Shown here piece by piece: positions 1 through 8,788 of a stretch of 36,646 bases of DNA (position 1 is its first letter; each line of letters starts with the position of its first letter). The stretch is from Planctomycetota bacterium. GTDB taxonomy: Bacteria; Planctomycetota; Planctomycetia; Pirellulales; Pirellulaceae. The translations under genes were made by a program, and so were the position numbers. The DNA lies in the NCBI GenBank assembly GCA_024276655.1, contig JAJRWU010000248.1, positions 1 to 36,646 on the forward strand. The letters run 5' to 3'. Below the pieces are notes generated by a model that worked only from the letters and a program-made list of their open reading frames with translations, did not search any database and was not told the origin of the DNA.

Positions 1-135
1 AACACTTTAGCCGCCTTCATCTGATTCGCCATCGGCAAGCTGCTCCTCATTCTGAGAAAGCAGACAAGCCTAATCGACAAACCTCAAAAGTGGCCGGTTT
101 TCAAGCGCCTCTTCCTGGCCGGTTTTGGGCGCTCA

Positions 136-1470
136 GTGACAATCACGCCCGACGTTCCAGCCGCGGCGTTCGGACTTCTAACGATGTTCTTGTTCTGCAA
201 ATACCTGTCGCGGCCTCGCTGGGCAAATGCGGTTCTGTTGGGGATTGCGGTAGGGCTGTCGGTCTCGACGAAGTTCACTTGGCTGGTTATCCTTCCAATG
301 ATTTTCATCCCTGCTGTTGTAATCCACTTAATGCGTCGTAGGTATAGCATTGGCGGCACAGCCAAGGTGCTCGCACACCTTGGCTGTGCCATGCTCGTGG
401 CGGTTTTCGTGCTGAACGCCGTCTACGGTTTTAGTCAATCACCAACAAGACTTGGCGACGTGGAATTCGTGAGTAAGGCTTTAACGCGTCCCAGTAATGA
501 CCCACATGCCCCGACGCCTACTAGAGTCAACCGCTTCCGTGGATCTTGTCTCGAACGCATCATCGTTCCGGCGCCGAGCGTTGTGCTGCAGGGAATCGAT
601 ATAGCGAAACGGGATTTTGAATTGGGTTTTCCGTCTTACTTGAGGGGACATTGGAAGCAAGGAGGGTGGTGGTGCTACTACGCGGTCGCGATCTGCGTCA
701 AGTCGCCGGTGGCGAGTTTGTTGCTCGTACTAGCCGGCGCCTGCGGCGTTATGAAATCAGCCCGGAGTAGTCTAGGCTGCGCGATGGTGATATATGCTCC
801 AGCGATCATACTGATATTTGTTAGTTCACAAACTGGCTTTAACCACCACATGAGATACATCCTGCCAGCGTTACCATTCGGCTTTGTTGCAGCAAGTAGC
901 GTCGTCACGTGGAGTCGTTTCTGGCGGCGAGTTGCTTTCGGTCTTTTAGTCTGCCAAATAGTCTCCGTGATATGGTGCGGCCCGCACTGGATGTCGTACT
1001 TTAACGCCTTAGCTGGCGGACCTGCAAACGGTCAAGAGTGGTTACTACATAGCAACGTCGACGCAGGGCAAGATCTACTAATCTTGAAGCGGTGGCAGCG
1101 CGACAATCTGGGGTCAGCGAGATTGCACTTTGCACCAAACACTTACTTCAACCCACAGGAGATCGGAATCAAGTTCGAGCTTCCACCGCCGTTTATCGCA
1201 GGGCGCCCAGACGTCACGAACGAGGCGGGGCTCCAAGGTCCATAAGCGGGTTGGTACGCGGTGAGTGTCGCCCAATTGAAAGGGCAAAACATCCCCACAC
1301 CCGATGGCCGCGGCGGATGGACCGAGTCAAAGGGACACTACACCTATTTTAAGTATTTTCGTCCAGTAGGCAGGTGTGGTTATTCCATACATTTGTATCA
1401 CATTACCGAGGAGCAGGCGCGGAGCGTCAGAATGCGGCTCGGAGCGATGGAGCCTACAAGTCCGAATTGA
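136..1470 (+). pseudogene. Glycosyltransferase-39-like membrane protein, 5'-truncated and interrupted by an in-frame TAA
   Basis: The frame encodes a hydrophobic protein resembling the C-terminal two thirds of planctomycete dolichyl-phosphate-mannose-mannosyltransferase-type (GT39/PMT) proteins. It starts with an ITPDVPAAAFG segment and several membrane helices (for example around LLGIAVGLSVSTKFTW) and has the YFNALAGGP region. The frame stops at TAA 1243-1245, but the same frame then reads AGWYAVSVAQLKG and runs to TGA at 1468-1470. WYAVSV followed by a YSIHLYHIT segment is, from memory, the normal C-terminus of this family, so a premature stop has cut off about 75 residues. The N-terminal catalytic part (acidic DxD-type motif, first helices) is missing; the frame is open only back to a TGA at 22-24, and GTG at 136 is merely a possible start. 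Base composition is more AT-rich than in neighbouring genes. I infer a decaying gene; an assembly error is possible. Confidence 0.7.
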
Positions 1471-1613
1471 ATCGCTCGCAAGCTCGAACTCCACGGCCGG
1501 GCGGTGCTGTTTTTTGGGCGCCACTGACTTCGCCAGTATGAGTGCGGTTTCGGGATGGATATCGAGCAGCGAAAAAAGTGTCAGAACAGGATGCGGCCCC
1601 AGCGGCGGGGGCT

Positions 1614-2519
1614 TCAGGAAGCAGACGCCGAAGGGTTGGAAGCGGCCGGAGTTCGCGCTGCGGAAGCGGGAATTCCCGTCTGGGCGGCGCTCTTTTTGGC
1701 GGCGCTCTTTTTGGCGGCGCTCTTTTTGGCGGCGCTCTTTTTGGCAACGGGCAGCTTGATCGTGAAGGCCGTGCCCACGCCAACCGTGCTTTGCACCCGC
1801 ACGCGGCCGTGGTGGGCGTCGATGATATCGCGGCAACTGGCCAGCCCCAGGCCCGTGCCGCCTTTTCCCGACTCGTCGGGGCCGTCCTTGGTGGAAAAGT
1901 AGGGGTCGAAAATACGCGGAAGTTGATCGGCCGGAATGCCTTGTCCGCTATCTTGAACGAGTAAATCGACCGTGTCGGCGGTTTTGTCGTGGCTGATTTT
2001 CACCAACAGGCGGCCGCCTTGAGGCATTGCCTGACGCGCGTTGGTCAGCAAATTCAATAACACCTGTTGGATCTGATTGCCGTCGGCCAAAACGGGCGGC
2101 GCGGCCTGCAACTCCATAGTCACCTGGACCCGATACTTGCGCATCTCGCGCTCCAGCAAGAATAACGATTCCTCGGTGAGCTTCGCCAGATCGGTCGCTT
2201 CAAGCCCCGTTTTCCGATTGCGGGCCATGCCCAAGACCGAATTCGTGATTTTCGCCGCTCGCTGGCCCGCGGCCATGATCTTTTCGAAGGCTTTGTCGCG
2301 GGTGGGATCGTCTTTGTGCCGCATGCCGAGCTTGGCGTAGTTGATGATCGTCATCAGCACGTTATTGAATTCGTGCGTCGTGGTGCCGACCAGCTCTCCC
2401 AACGCGGTCATCGTTTGGGCGCGAGCCAACTGCTCCTGGAGCTGCGCAACTTGGGCTTCCAGTCGGGCCACGGATTGAGCCCCACTTTTCTGAGCGTTTT
2501 CGTGTTGGGAGTTACTCAT
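1614..2519 (-). CDS. Soluble sensor histidine kinase
   Basis: Cytoplasmic two-component histidine kinase of about 300 residues. After a short coiled coil (VARLEAQVAQLQEQLARAQ) comes the H-box THEFNNVLMTIINYAKLGM carrying the phospho-accepting His, then the N-box LLNLLTNARQAM, G1 DSGQGIP, F-box FDPYFSTK and G2 GGTGLGLA, so all catalytic boxes are present. There is no membrane segment and no PAS or GAF domain, so the input probably comes through a partner protein. The C-terminus is a low-complexity basic tail with four KKSAA repeats encoded by a perfect 15-bp tandem repeat. I chose the ATG at 2517-2519 (MSNSQHEN) because the coiled coil follows at once; the frame is open further upstream but that part looks non-coding. 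It lies downstream of the sigma-54 activator on the same strand, 326 bp away. No partner receiver gene is adjacent. Confidence 0.88.
   Translation of the reverse strand: MSNSQHENAQKSGAQSVARLEAQVAQLQEQLARAQTMTALGELVGTTTHEFNNVLMTIINYAKLGMRHKDDPTRDKAFEKIMAAGQRAAKITNSVLGMARNRKTGLEATDLAKLTEESLFLLEREMRKYRVQVTMELQAAPPVLADGNQIQQVLLNLLTNARQAMPQGGRLLVKISHDKTADTVDLLVQDSGQGIPADQLPRIFDPYFSTKDGPDESGKGGTGLGLASCRDIIDAHHGRVRVQSTVGVGTAFTIKLPVAKKSAAKKSAAKKSAAKKSAAQTGIPASAARTPAASNPSASAS
1683..1742 (-). repeat. Four perfect 15-bp tandem repeats coding KKSAA
   Basis: Unit ggcggcgctcttttt (plus strand) is repeated four times without mismatch inside the 3' end of the histidine kinase gene. Fifteen bp is a multiple of three, so copy-number change keeps the frame and only lengthens the Lys/Ala tail. 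Confidence 0.95.
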
Positions 2520-2845
2520 CGAATGCTTGGATACCTTTATTCGACAAACCTCCTGGGTTGCCACGCCGTGCGTATTCCCCGCTTTCATTGCAGGCTGCGT
2601 GCGCTCCCGGGGTTCTCTCGAACGCTTTTTTTACCGAGACTTTGAATGCCGTTCGAGACTTTAGTCGTATCGTCGAACAGCGGTGGGTGGCTGCAACCTA
2701 AGTGGTTATAATCCCTTCCCTAGTGATGTGCTATATACACAAAAGGTGTTATGGCGTATATGTTCAGGGGCAAGGATGTGGCGGCGTCTTTCTGTGGGCA
2801 CAGGCTATGGGATTCTTCGTTCGACGCGGTGAATTCGGGATTGCG
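2520..2845. other. Intergenic region between sigma-54 activator and histidine kinase
   Basis: About 326 bp without a convincing gene. It must carry the leader and probably the promoter of the histidine kinase on the minus strand. An AT-rich stretch at about 2700-2770 is the likeliest place, but I see no strong -35/-10 pair and no -24/-12 element. No repeat was found. Confidence 0.4.
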
Positions 2846-3901
2846 TCAGGAATCGAGGCCGTAATCCTTGAGTTTTTTATGCAATGTGTTGCGGTTGACG
2901 CCCAACCGCCGGGCGGCGCGGGTCTGGACGTTGTCGCACTCCAGCATGACCTGTACGATCAGCTCTCGTTCAATTCTCCTGACGACTTTGGCATGCAGGT
3001 TTTCTCCCTCCGGCCCTTCGGCGTTCAAGCCGCGTTGGACCACTTCGTACGTGAGTGCTTCGAGGTCGGCTCCGCGCACGCCGCCGCTCGCCGGGCGGCT
3101 CTGGCCCGTGACGACCGCCGGCAGCAGCTCGACGGTGAGTTCATCGCCGTCGGCCAGCACGACAGCGCGTTCGACATAATTCTGCAACTCCCGCACGTTG
3201 CCGGGCCAATGGTATTGCTGCATCAGTTCCATCGCTTCGCCCTGGAAATGCACGACGCAGCGGTCGTTGGCTTCGCTGTACATGGTGAGAAAATGGGCCA
3301 CGAGTTCGGGGATATCTTCGCGGCGTTCGCGCAGCGGAGGCAGTTCGATGGAAACCACGTTCAGCCGCCAATAGAGGTCTTCGCGAAACGTCTCCTGTTC
3401 GACCAATTCGCGTAAATCGCGATTGCTGGCCGCGATGAAGCGGGTGTCGGTTTTGAGGGTGTGCGTATCGCCGACGCGTTCAAAGCTGCGTTCCTGCAAC
3501 ACGCGCAACAGTTTCACCTGCAAGTACAAGGAGGTGGAGTTGATTTCGTCGAGAAAAATCGTCCCGCCGTGGGCGGCTTCGAAACGCCCCGTGCGATTGG
3601 CCACCGCGCCGGTGAAGGCGCCTCGAACATGGCCAAACAGTTCGCTCTCCAGAAGATTTTCGTTCAACGCGCCGCAATTGACCTGCACCAGCGGGCCTTC
3701 CTTGCGGTTGCTCAACCGATGGATGGCGTCGGCAATCAGCTCCTTGCCGGTGCCGGTTTCGCCATGAATAAGCACCGAAGCATTACTCTTGGCCACGCGC
3801 CGCGTCAGTTGGTACACCGACTGCATGGCCGAGCAACTGCCGATGATCTCCGGAATCGGAGGCCTGGAGTCGGGCGTCAGGTTCGATCCTATCGGAGGCA
3901 T
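2846..3901 (-). CDS. Sigma-54-dependent transcriptional activator without receiver domain
   Basis: Enhancer-binding protein of about 351 residues that would use ATP hydrolysis to open sigma-54 promoters. Starting at ATG 3899-3901, only about 20 residues precede the AAA+ domain, so there is no receiver, GAF or PAS input domain (PspF-like architecture). Walker A is GETGTGKE near residue 48, the sigma-54-contacting loop is GAFTGA, Walker B is GGTIFLDEI, followed by the NRDL sensor region and WPGNVREL. The C-terminus is a Fis-type helix-turn-helix (TRAARRLGVNRNTLHKKLKDYG). The frame stays open upstream to about 4090, but that part overlaps a dispersed low-complexity repeat and is unlikely to be translated. 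Without an N-terminal sensor, activity is probably set by a partner protein or by expression. The downstream histidine kinase is a neighbour but has no receiver here to phosphorylate. Confidence 0.9.
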   Translation of the reverse strand: MPPIGSNLTPDSRPPIPEIIGSCSAMQSVYQLTRRVAKSNASVLIHGETGTGKELIADAIHRLSNRKEGPLVQVNCGALNENLLESELFGHVRGAFTGAVANRTGRFEAAHGGTIFLDEINSTSLYLQVKLLRVLQERSFERVGDTHTLKTDTRFIAASNRDLRELVEQETFREDLYWRLNVVSIELPPLRERREDIPELVAHFLTMYSEANDRCVVHFQGEAMELMQQYHWPGNVRELQNYVERAVVLADGDELTVELLPAVVTGQSRPASGGVRGADLEALTYEVVQRGLNAEGPEGENLHAKVVRRIERELIVQVMLECDNVQTRAARRLGVNRNTLHKKLKDYGLDS

Positions 3902-3948
3902 GGCGGGGAAACAGCGTGTGGGAAATAGCGAGTGGGAAACAGAAGGGA

Positions 3949-4002
3949 TAAACCACCGAGAGCACCGAACACACCAGAGCGCAAAGACGCAGAGGGCTGC
4001 GG
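3949..4002. repeat. Dispersed 'accaccgagagcacc' type repeat
   Basis: The stretch taaaccaccgagagcaccga and the following cacaccagagcgcaaagacg belong to a repeat that I recall from many environmental bacterial genomes, where it yields spurious HREHR-like translations. A 10-bp piece (3952-3961, accaccgaga) is found inverted at 4061-4070. It lies between the HEAT-repeat gene and the sigma-54 activator gene. The family assignment is from memory. Confidence 0.45.
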
Positions 4003-4126
4003 ATTCGAACCTCGCGACAGCCTGTTCACAACTGGTATTCTTTCTTACTTCCCAACATTTTCTCGGTGGTCTCGGAATGCCCTGTGGCAAAAACGTTTTT
4101 TGGTTGCGGCCAACGAAAGCCCGCGT

Positions 4127-6517
4127 TCACTCTCCGCCCGCCGCCACTTGCGGCGCCGGTTGTTCGACGGGACCTGTGTTCTCAGCGGGACCTGTGTTCT
4201 CGGCGGTGTTTCCTTTTCCTCCCTGGCCGCCCGATTCCAAGATGTCGAGAATCGCTCCTAATATCTGTTGCGATTCGACCGAAGACGTTTCGCTCGCATT
4301 GTATCGATCGTATTGTAGGTGAATTTCCGAACTTGTCAGCATCACTCGCCGACGGCGCACCGCCTCTTGGAACGCCTGCAACGCAGCCTGCCGCAATTCA
4401 AGCGGCGCCGACGACAAACTCGCCATATTCACCAAGGCCCGCTGCGCCAGCGGAGTGCCCAACAAGCCGAGCGCCGAAGCCGCGCGCTCGGCCAAGGGGT
4501 CTGTAAAAAGCCCGCGCTCCATCGTTTTTTCCAACGACCGCAGATCATACGCCGGCCGACCGGCGGGGGTTTCCAACAGCAGGGTCATCCAATCGAATGC
4601 CGAAGCCGCATGCACCAGCCGTTCTTCCGGCGAGACATACTGGCGGTCCCAGAACGGTTGCAGGCGTTTGATCGCCAAACTTACTCCCAGCGGCGTTCGA
4701 GGCTGCGGGAGCGCCAGCACGCGGTTGTACTTTTCCGCCAGTGTGTCGCCGGAAACTCTTCGTTCTTCGTGCGTCAACAAACCGATCGGAATTGCGGCGG
4801 TGCGGCGGTCGCGGCGGATCCATTGGATGAGATGCGAAATGGGCGGGTCGTTGATGGCGTCGCTCAGCATGATGAATTCGTAATCAGGATTCTTGGCCGC
4901 CAGGCGAAACGCTTCCCGGCCGTTGATGGCGGTGTCGGCTTCAAAACCCAACCCGTTCAAGATGCCCGCCAGCGATTGGCCGAACGTACTGCGAGGATGC
5001 GCCACCAGCACCCGCCGAACTCCCTGCGAACGCGCCAAAAAACCAAGGGTTTGCGTGAAATAGCTCGAACCGCCATAGTTCCGCTCCGGCGCCAAACGCA
5101 TGATGGCCTGGGCGGCGGCAAAAACCAAACGGCGGTTCCGATGCCGCAGGGCGTCGAGCAAGACAGGACCTCGCCCCGCGTGCGTTTCCAATAATGAGAC
5201 GTCGCCGATATCGCCGAGAATTTCGGCGGCGCCAATGGCGGCGGGCAGATAATCTTTTTTCATGGCCTGGGCGAGCGTCGCTTCCACAAACGCGGCGCCC
5301 AATTGCTCGGCAAATTCGCGAGCGCCGCCGACTGTGCCTTGCCCATGGTGCGGCAAGGGGCGAAACAGTCCATGCGAGATTTTTTCCGATTGCAAAAGCG
5401 TGATCAAATACAAACGGCGGTAAGCTTCCTTTTTGGGCGCCAGGTGGTGAAGATCGGCCGCCAACCGCAGCGCCGTTAGCAGCGAAGCGTCGTCGGCTCG
5501 CAACAGGACGCGCGTCAGGCGGCTACCTGGTTTTGCCGCGTCATCCCAGTGCCACAGCGATATGTTGTTATTTTGATCGGCGCGTAGGGGCGGCGCGCCG
5601 TCCAGGAATTCATGGGCTCGCCGCCACAACAAGGCCTCGGCCGCGGCTTTGGTCGGGCGAACGCCCACGATACTTATCAGCGCTTCTCCCGCTGCGGCTC
5701 GCTCCGCCGCCGATCTTTTCGTCGACACATGCGGCGCGGCCAGAAAACCGACCGCCCGAGTGGCGCGCAAATCACCCAGCACTTCGATCACCAACGTACG
5801 CAGATTCTCGTCGTTCGATTCCAAAACCGCCAGCAGCGGTTCAATCGAGACACCGCCCATTTCGAGCAACGCCTGTTGGGCCAACCGGCGGGCGTCGCCT
5901 TGCGCGGCGTCGGCCAATAGATCGACCAGCGGCGCGACGCCGCCCTGGCCCGCTTTCCGCAAGGCGTTGGTCGCCAAGGCCCGGGTTTGAGGCGAGGCGT
6001 CGACCGCCTGTAACGCCAATGCGGCCAAACGGGCGTTATTTCGACGAGCGTTGTCGGCCGCCGTGAGCACCAATTCGGCAAACTGCCGGCCTTCCGGCGC
6101 CAAAGATTCCTCTTGCGCCAAGCGTAGAAAAAAGGCCGAGCCGAAGCGGCCCGCCAGAGGCGCGAGTTGGTCCGCCGGCGGCGGCTTGGCCAGCAGCGTC
6201 GTCAAAAGTTCCTTGGCCTTATCGGGCCGACCCCAATTCAAGAGGTTGCGCACCGCCTGCGTGACTTGCGACGGCGTTTGCAAGGCGCCATTCAAGATAT
6301 CAAGCACCAGAGGATCTTCGCGCTCCAACGCAACGGCGGGCGCCGCCGAAACCGCAGGGGCTGTGGCGTCGAACGCGACGTCGCCCGCGGCAGACTCGCC
6401 AAACGGATCGTCCGACGCGGCATCGTCAAAAGGGTCTTGTGCATGCACGGAACACGCCAGCAGCAGGCACAACAGCCCGGCGGCCCCTGCCGTTTTGATC
6501 TGAGCGGTATTGGTCAC
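4127..6517 (-). CDS. Exported HEAT-repeat protein with a degenerate receiver-like domain
   Basis: Protein of about 796 residues, type unknown in function. A Sec signal peptide (hydrophobic GAAGLLCLLLACSVHAQ) is followed by acidic low complexity, then alpha-helical HEAT-like repeats (for example VAPLVDLLADAAQGDARRLAQQALLEMG and PLLAVLESNDENLRTLVIEVLGDL; residues about 95-295 and 410-480). Residues about 500-615 resemble a CheY-type receiver (RVLVAHPRSTFGQSLAGIL, INGREAFRLA, WIRRDRRTAAIPIGLLT), but the acidic pair is replaced by AHP and the conserved Lys is absent, so phosphorylation is unlikely. More helical repeats follow, with a tail duplicating ENTGPA. I prefer the GTG at 6515-6517 because GGGAG lies 8 nt upstream of it; an in-frame ATG at 6530-6532 would add five residues. 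It lies 150 bp downstream of argH on the same strand and probably acts as an extracytoplasmic scaffold (inference). Confidence 0.82.
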   Translation of the reverse strand: MTNTAQIKTAGAAGLLCLLLACSVHAQDPFDDAASDDPFGESAAGDVAFDATAPAVSAAPAVALEREDPLVLDILNGALQTPSQVTQAVRNLLNWGRPDKAKELLTTLLAKPPPADQLAPLAGRFGSAFFLRLAQEESLAPEGRQFAELVLTAADNARRNNARLAALALQAVDASPQTRALATNALRKAGQGGVAPLVDLLADAAQGDARRLAQQALLEMGGVSIEPLLAVLESNDENLRTLVIEVLGDLRATRAVGFLAAPHVSTKRSAAERAAAGEALISIVGVRPTKAAAEALLWRRAHEFLDGAPPLRADQNNNISLWHWDDAAKPGSRLTRVLLRADDASLLTALRLAADLHHLAPKKEAYRRLYLITLLQSEKISHGLFRPLPHHGQGTVGGAREFAEQLGAAFVEATLAQAMKKDYLPAAIGAAEILGDIGDVSLLETHAGRGPVLLDALRHRNRRLVFAAAQAIMRLAPERNYGGSSYFTQTLGFLARSQGVRRVLVAHPRSTFGQSLAGILNGLGFEADTAINGREAFRLAAKNPDYEFIMLSDAINDPPISHLIQWIRRDRRTAAIPIGLLTHEERRVSGDTLAEKYNRVLALPQPRTPLGVSLAIKRLQPFWDRQYVSPEERLVHAASAFDWMTLLLETPAGRPAYDLRSLEKTMERGLFTDPLAERAASALGLLGTPLAQRALVNMASLSSAPLELRQAALQAFQEAVRRRRVMLTSSEIHLQYDRYNASETSSVESQQILGAILDILESGGQGGKGNTAENTGPAENTGPVEQPAPQVAAGGE
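4169..4204 (-). repeat. Two 18-bp tandem repeats coding ENTGPA
   Basis: The unit gggacctgtgttctcagc occurs twice (second copy with one change), inside the 3' end of the HEAT-repeat gene. The length is a multiple of three, so the frame is preserved. Confidence 0.9.
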
Positions 6518-6666
6518 GCAATAGTCTCCCATACGGTCGGGAAGGCGCCGCAGTTAGAAAGCCACCGTTAGAAATGATGCCGCCGTGCGGCTAGCGGTCC
6601 TAAGGCGTTGGTGAAAAACCGGGCGCCTCTTTTTTGCACACCTTCACACGGTACTATCATAATTGA

Positions 6667-8052
6667 TCAACCGCGTGGGGATAGCCTCTTTTTCCAGGCC
6701 AGAACCTGATTTCGCACCTCTTGCGGCGCGGCGGATCCGTAGCTGGTGAAGGCGGCCAGGGCGTTCTCGACGCCCAAAATGGCGTAAATGCGGGCATCCA
6801 ACCGCTGGTCGACCTCCTGTAACTCTTCCAGCGTGAGTTCCGCTAGCGGCACATTGCGAGACATCGCCTTGCCCACCAACGCCCCCACCAAATGGTGGGC
6901 CGTTCGTTGGGGGATACCCTCCTTGATCAGGAATTCCATCAGTGTGGTGGCGTCGAGATACCCGCGTTCGAGTCCTTCGCCGATGCGCGCTCTTTGTAGC
7001 TCCGCGCCCGCCACCATGGGCGCCGCCAACTGCAAGCAGGCGCGCACGCTGTCGAACACATCGAACAGCGGCGGTTTGTCTTCTTGGAGATCGCGGTTGT
7101 AGGCCAACGGCAGGCCCTTCACCAAAACCAGCAGCGTTTGCAAGCCGCCCACCGCTCGCGCCGTTTTGCCGCGAATCAATTCCAACACATCAGGATTGAT
7201 CTTCTGCGGCATGATCGAGGAGCCGGTGCAAAACTGTTGGGGCAGGCGAATGAAACCGAATTCGACGGTCGACCACAAAATCCACTCTTCGGCCCACGTG
7301 CTTAAGTGCTCGGCGATTAAGGTCAGGGCGAATGTAAACTCGATGGCAAAATCGCGATCGCTGGAAACGTCTATGCTATTAGCCGCGACGCCCTCGAAGC
7401 CTAGCCGCTTCGCGACATCTTCCCGATCAATCGCGATGCTGGTGCCGGCCACCGCCGCGACTCCCAAACTGCACACGTTCACCCGCCGCCGGCAATCGAG
7501 CAGCCGCGAGATATCTCGCTCCAATTTCTCGCAGTAGGCCAGCCAATAGTGCGGCGCGGGCACGGGTTGCGCTCGCTGCATGTGGGTGTATGCCGGCAAG
7601 ACGACGTCCATGTCGGCGTCGCAACGTCCTACAAACGCCGCCTGCACGCCGCGCAGCAGCAGCACGATTTCGTCGATGGCGTCGCGCGTCCAGAGCCGCA
7701 GATCGGTCGAAACCTGATCATTCCGACTGCGCCCGGTGTGCAGCTTTCGGCCCACGTCGCCCAGCCGTTCGATCAAAGCGCTCTCGATGTGCATATGCAC
7801 ATCTTCCAACTCACGGCGAAAGGGAAATCGGCCTTCGTCGAACTCCACTTCAATCGCTCGCAAGGCCTCCTCGATTTGCAAACTCTCGGCCGCGGTGAGC
7901 ACGCCGACTTGAGCCAACATTTGAGCATGCGCGATCGACCCGGTAATATCGTGCCGGTAGAGCCGGTGGTCGAAACTGATGCTCTCGGTAAACTGCTCGA
8001 CGCGGTCGTCGGCCGCTTGATCGAAAACGCCGCTACGGGAAGGACTGGACAA
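6667..8052 (-). CDS. argH: Argininosuccinate lyase
   Basis: Catalyses the last step of arginine synthesis, cleaving argininosuccinate to arginine and fumarate; cytosolic homotetramer of the fumarase/aspartase superfamily. Family marks are visible throughout: the N-terminal SGVFDQAADDRVEQFTESI stretch, HMHIESALIERLGDVG, TGRSRNDQVSTDLRLW, and the superfamily signature GSSIMPQKINPDVLELIRGK that carries the catalytic serine loop. With a start at TTG 8050-8052 the product has 461 residues, the usual ArgH size; GCGAGG lies just upstream as ribosome-binding site and no ATG or GTG is suitably placed. The frame is open upstream to 8349, but those residues are unlike ArgH. It stands alone: no argG or other arginine gene is in the window. 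The HEAT-repeat gene follows on the same strand. Confidence 0.96.
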   Translation of the reverse strand: MSSPSRSGVFDQAADDRVEQFTESISFDHRLYRHDITGSIAHAQMLAQVGVLTAAESLQIEEALRAIEVEFDEGRFPFRRELEDVHMHIESALIERLGDVGRKLHTGRSRNDQVSTDLRLWTRDAIDEIVLLLRGVQAAFVGRCDADMDVVLPAYTHMQRAQPVPAPHYWLAYCEKLERDISRLLDCRRRVNVCSLGVAAVAGTSIAIDREDVAKRLGFEGVAANSIDVSSDRDFAIEFTFALTLIAEHLSTWAEEWILWSTVEFGFIRLPQQFCTGSSIMPQKINPDVLELIRGKTARAVGGLQTLLVLVKGLPLAYNRDLQEDKPPLFDVFDSVRACLQLAAPMVAGAELQRARIGEGLERGYLDATTLMEFLIKEGIPQRTAHHLVGALVGKAMSRNVPLAELTLEELQEVDQRLDARIYAILGVENALAAFTSYGSAAPQEVRNQVLAWKKRLSPRG

Positions 8053-8296
8053 CGGAACCTCGCGCCCTCGGGGGCGTATTAAAACAGGAAAAGCGGGAAG
8101 ACGGTGCTCATCGCAAACGGCCGCTAAGGCGGCGCATGCTCTCACACATTGCCTTTGCCGCCGCCGAACAAGACTAGTGTATAACCGCCCTGAACTGCCT
8201 GCTATAGGGGCGCCGCAGGGTTGCCAAAACACCAGCGCCAAAACACCGATGGGCCCGTCGGTCTTGCGCTGTGGGACCCCGATTTTTACGCAGCAA

Positions 8297-8776
8297 TCAC
8301 CGTTGGGGCGGGCCCGGCGCACCCGCCACGACGCTGCTCGGCAAACCAAGTTGCGAGATCGTGACGTCGTCGATCCAGACTTCGCCGGCGCCGCTCCAGG
8401 AAAACGTCACTCGGGCCGGACCATCATGCGCGACGGCCCGATACAGAGAAAACTCCCGCCATTGTTCGGCGGCGGAAATTCGCACGGCGAGGTCGGGACC
8501 GGCTTCGGAATCGTAGATGGAAAGTTGGCCCGGCGTCTCTTTTTGCGATTGGGCGGTTCGCACCCAACCTCGCACATGCAGGAAAAAGCCGCGTTTGACC
8601 TGCACCGCGGCCGAAACCATTTGGATCGGCGGCGGGCGTTCCGCCGAGGCCGCTGCCGCGCTGCTCGGGTTCGAAAGTTTCAGGGCGAAGCGTCCTGCAT
8701 GAGGACGCTCGCTCGAAAGTTCAACTCGGCCGGCAAGGGCGCCTTTCGCGGAGCGGCTCCAGCCGGCTCGCAGCAT
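8297..8776 (-). CDS. C-terminal piece of the split planctomycete protein
   Basis: About 159 residues from an internal ATG at 8774-8776 to a TGA. It is a beta-rich, carbohydrate-binding-module-like domain: GRVELSSERPHAGRFALKL, FLHVRGWVRTAQ, WREFSLYRAV and finally GAGEVWIDDVTISQLG. The last motif repeats the VWIDDLQI ending of the N-terminal piece, so the full protein seems to carry one such module at each end. It has no signal peptide and starts only four codons after the stop of the middle piece, in the same frame, so it is probably the tail of one larger gene. Confidence 0.6.
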   Translation of the reverse strand: MLRAGWSRSAKGALAGRVELSSERPHAGRFALKLSNPSSAAAASAERPPPIQMVSAAVQVKRGFFLHVRGWVRTAQSQKETPGQLSIYDSEAGPDLAVRISAAEQWREFSLYRAVAHDGPARVTFSWSGAGEVWIDDVTISQLGLPSSVVAGAPGPPQR

Positions 8777-8788
8777 GTTGTCGAGGTT

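Noticed and set aside
8053-8349. Upstream extension of argH to 8349
   Set aside because: The added residues are unlike ArgH; a TTG start with ribosome-binding site gives the family length.
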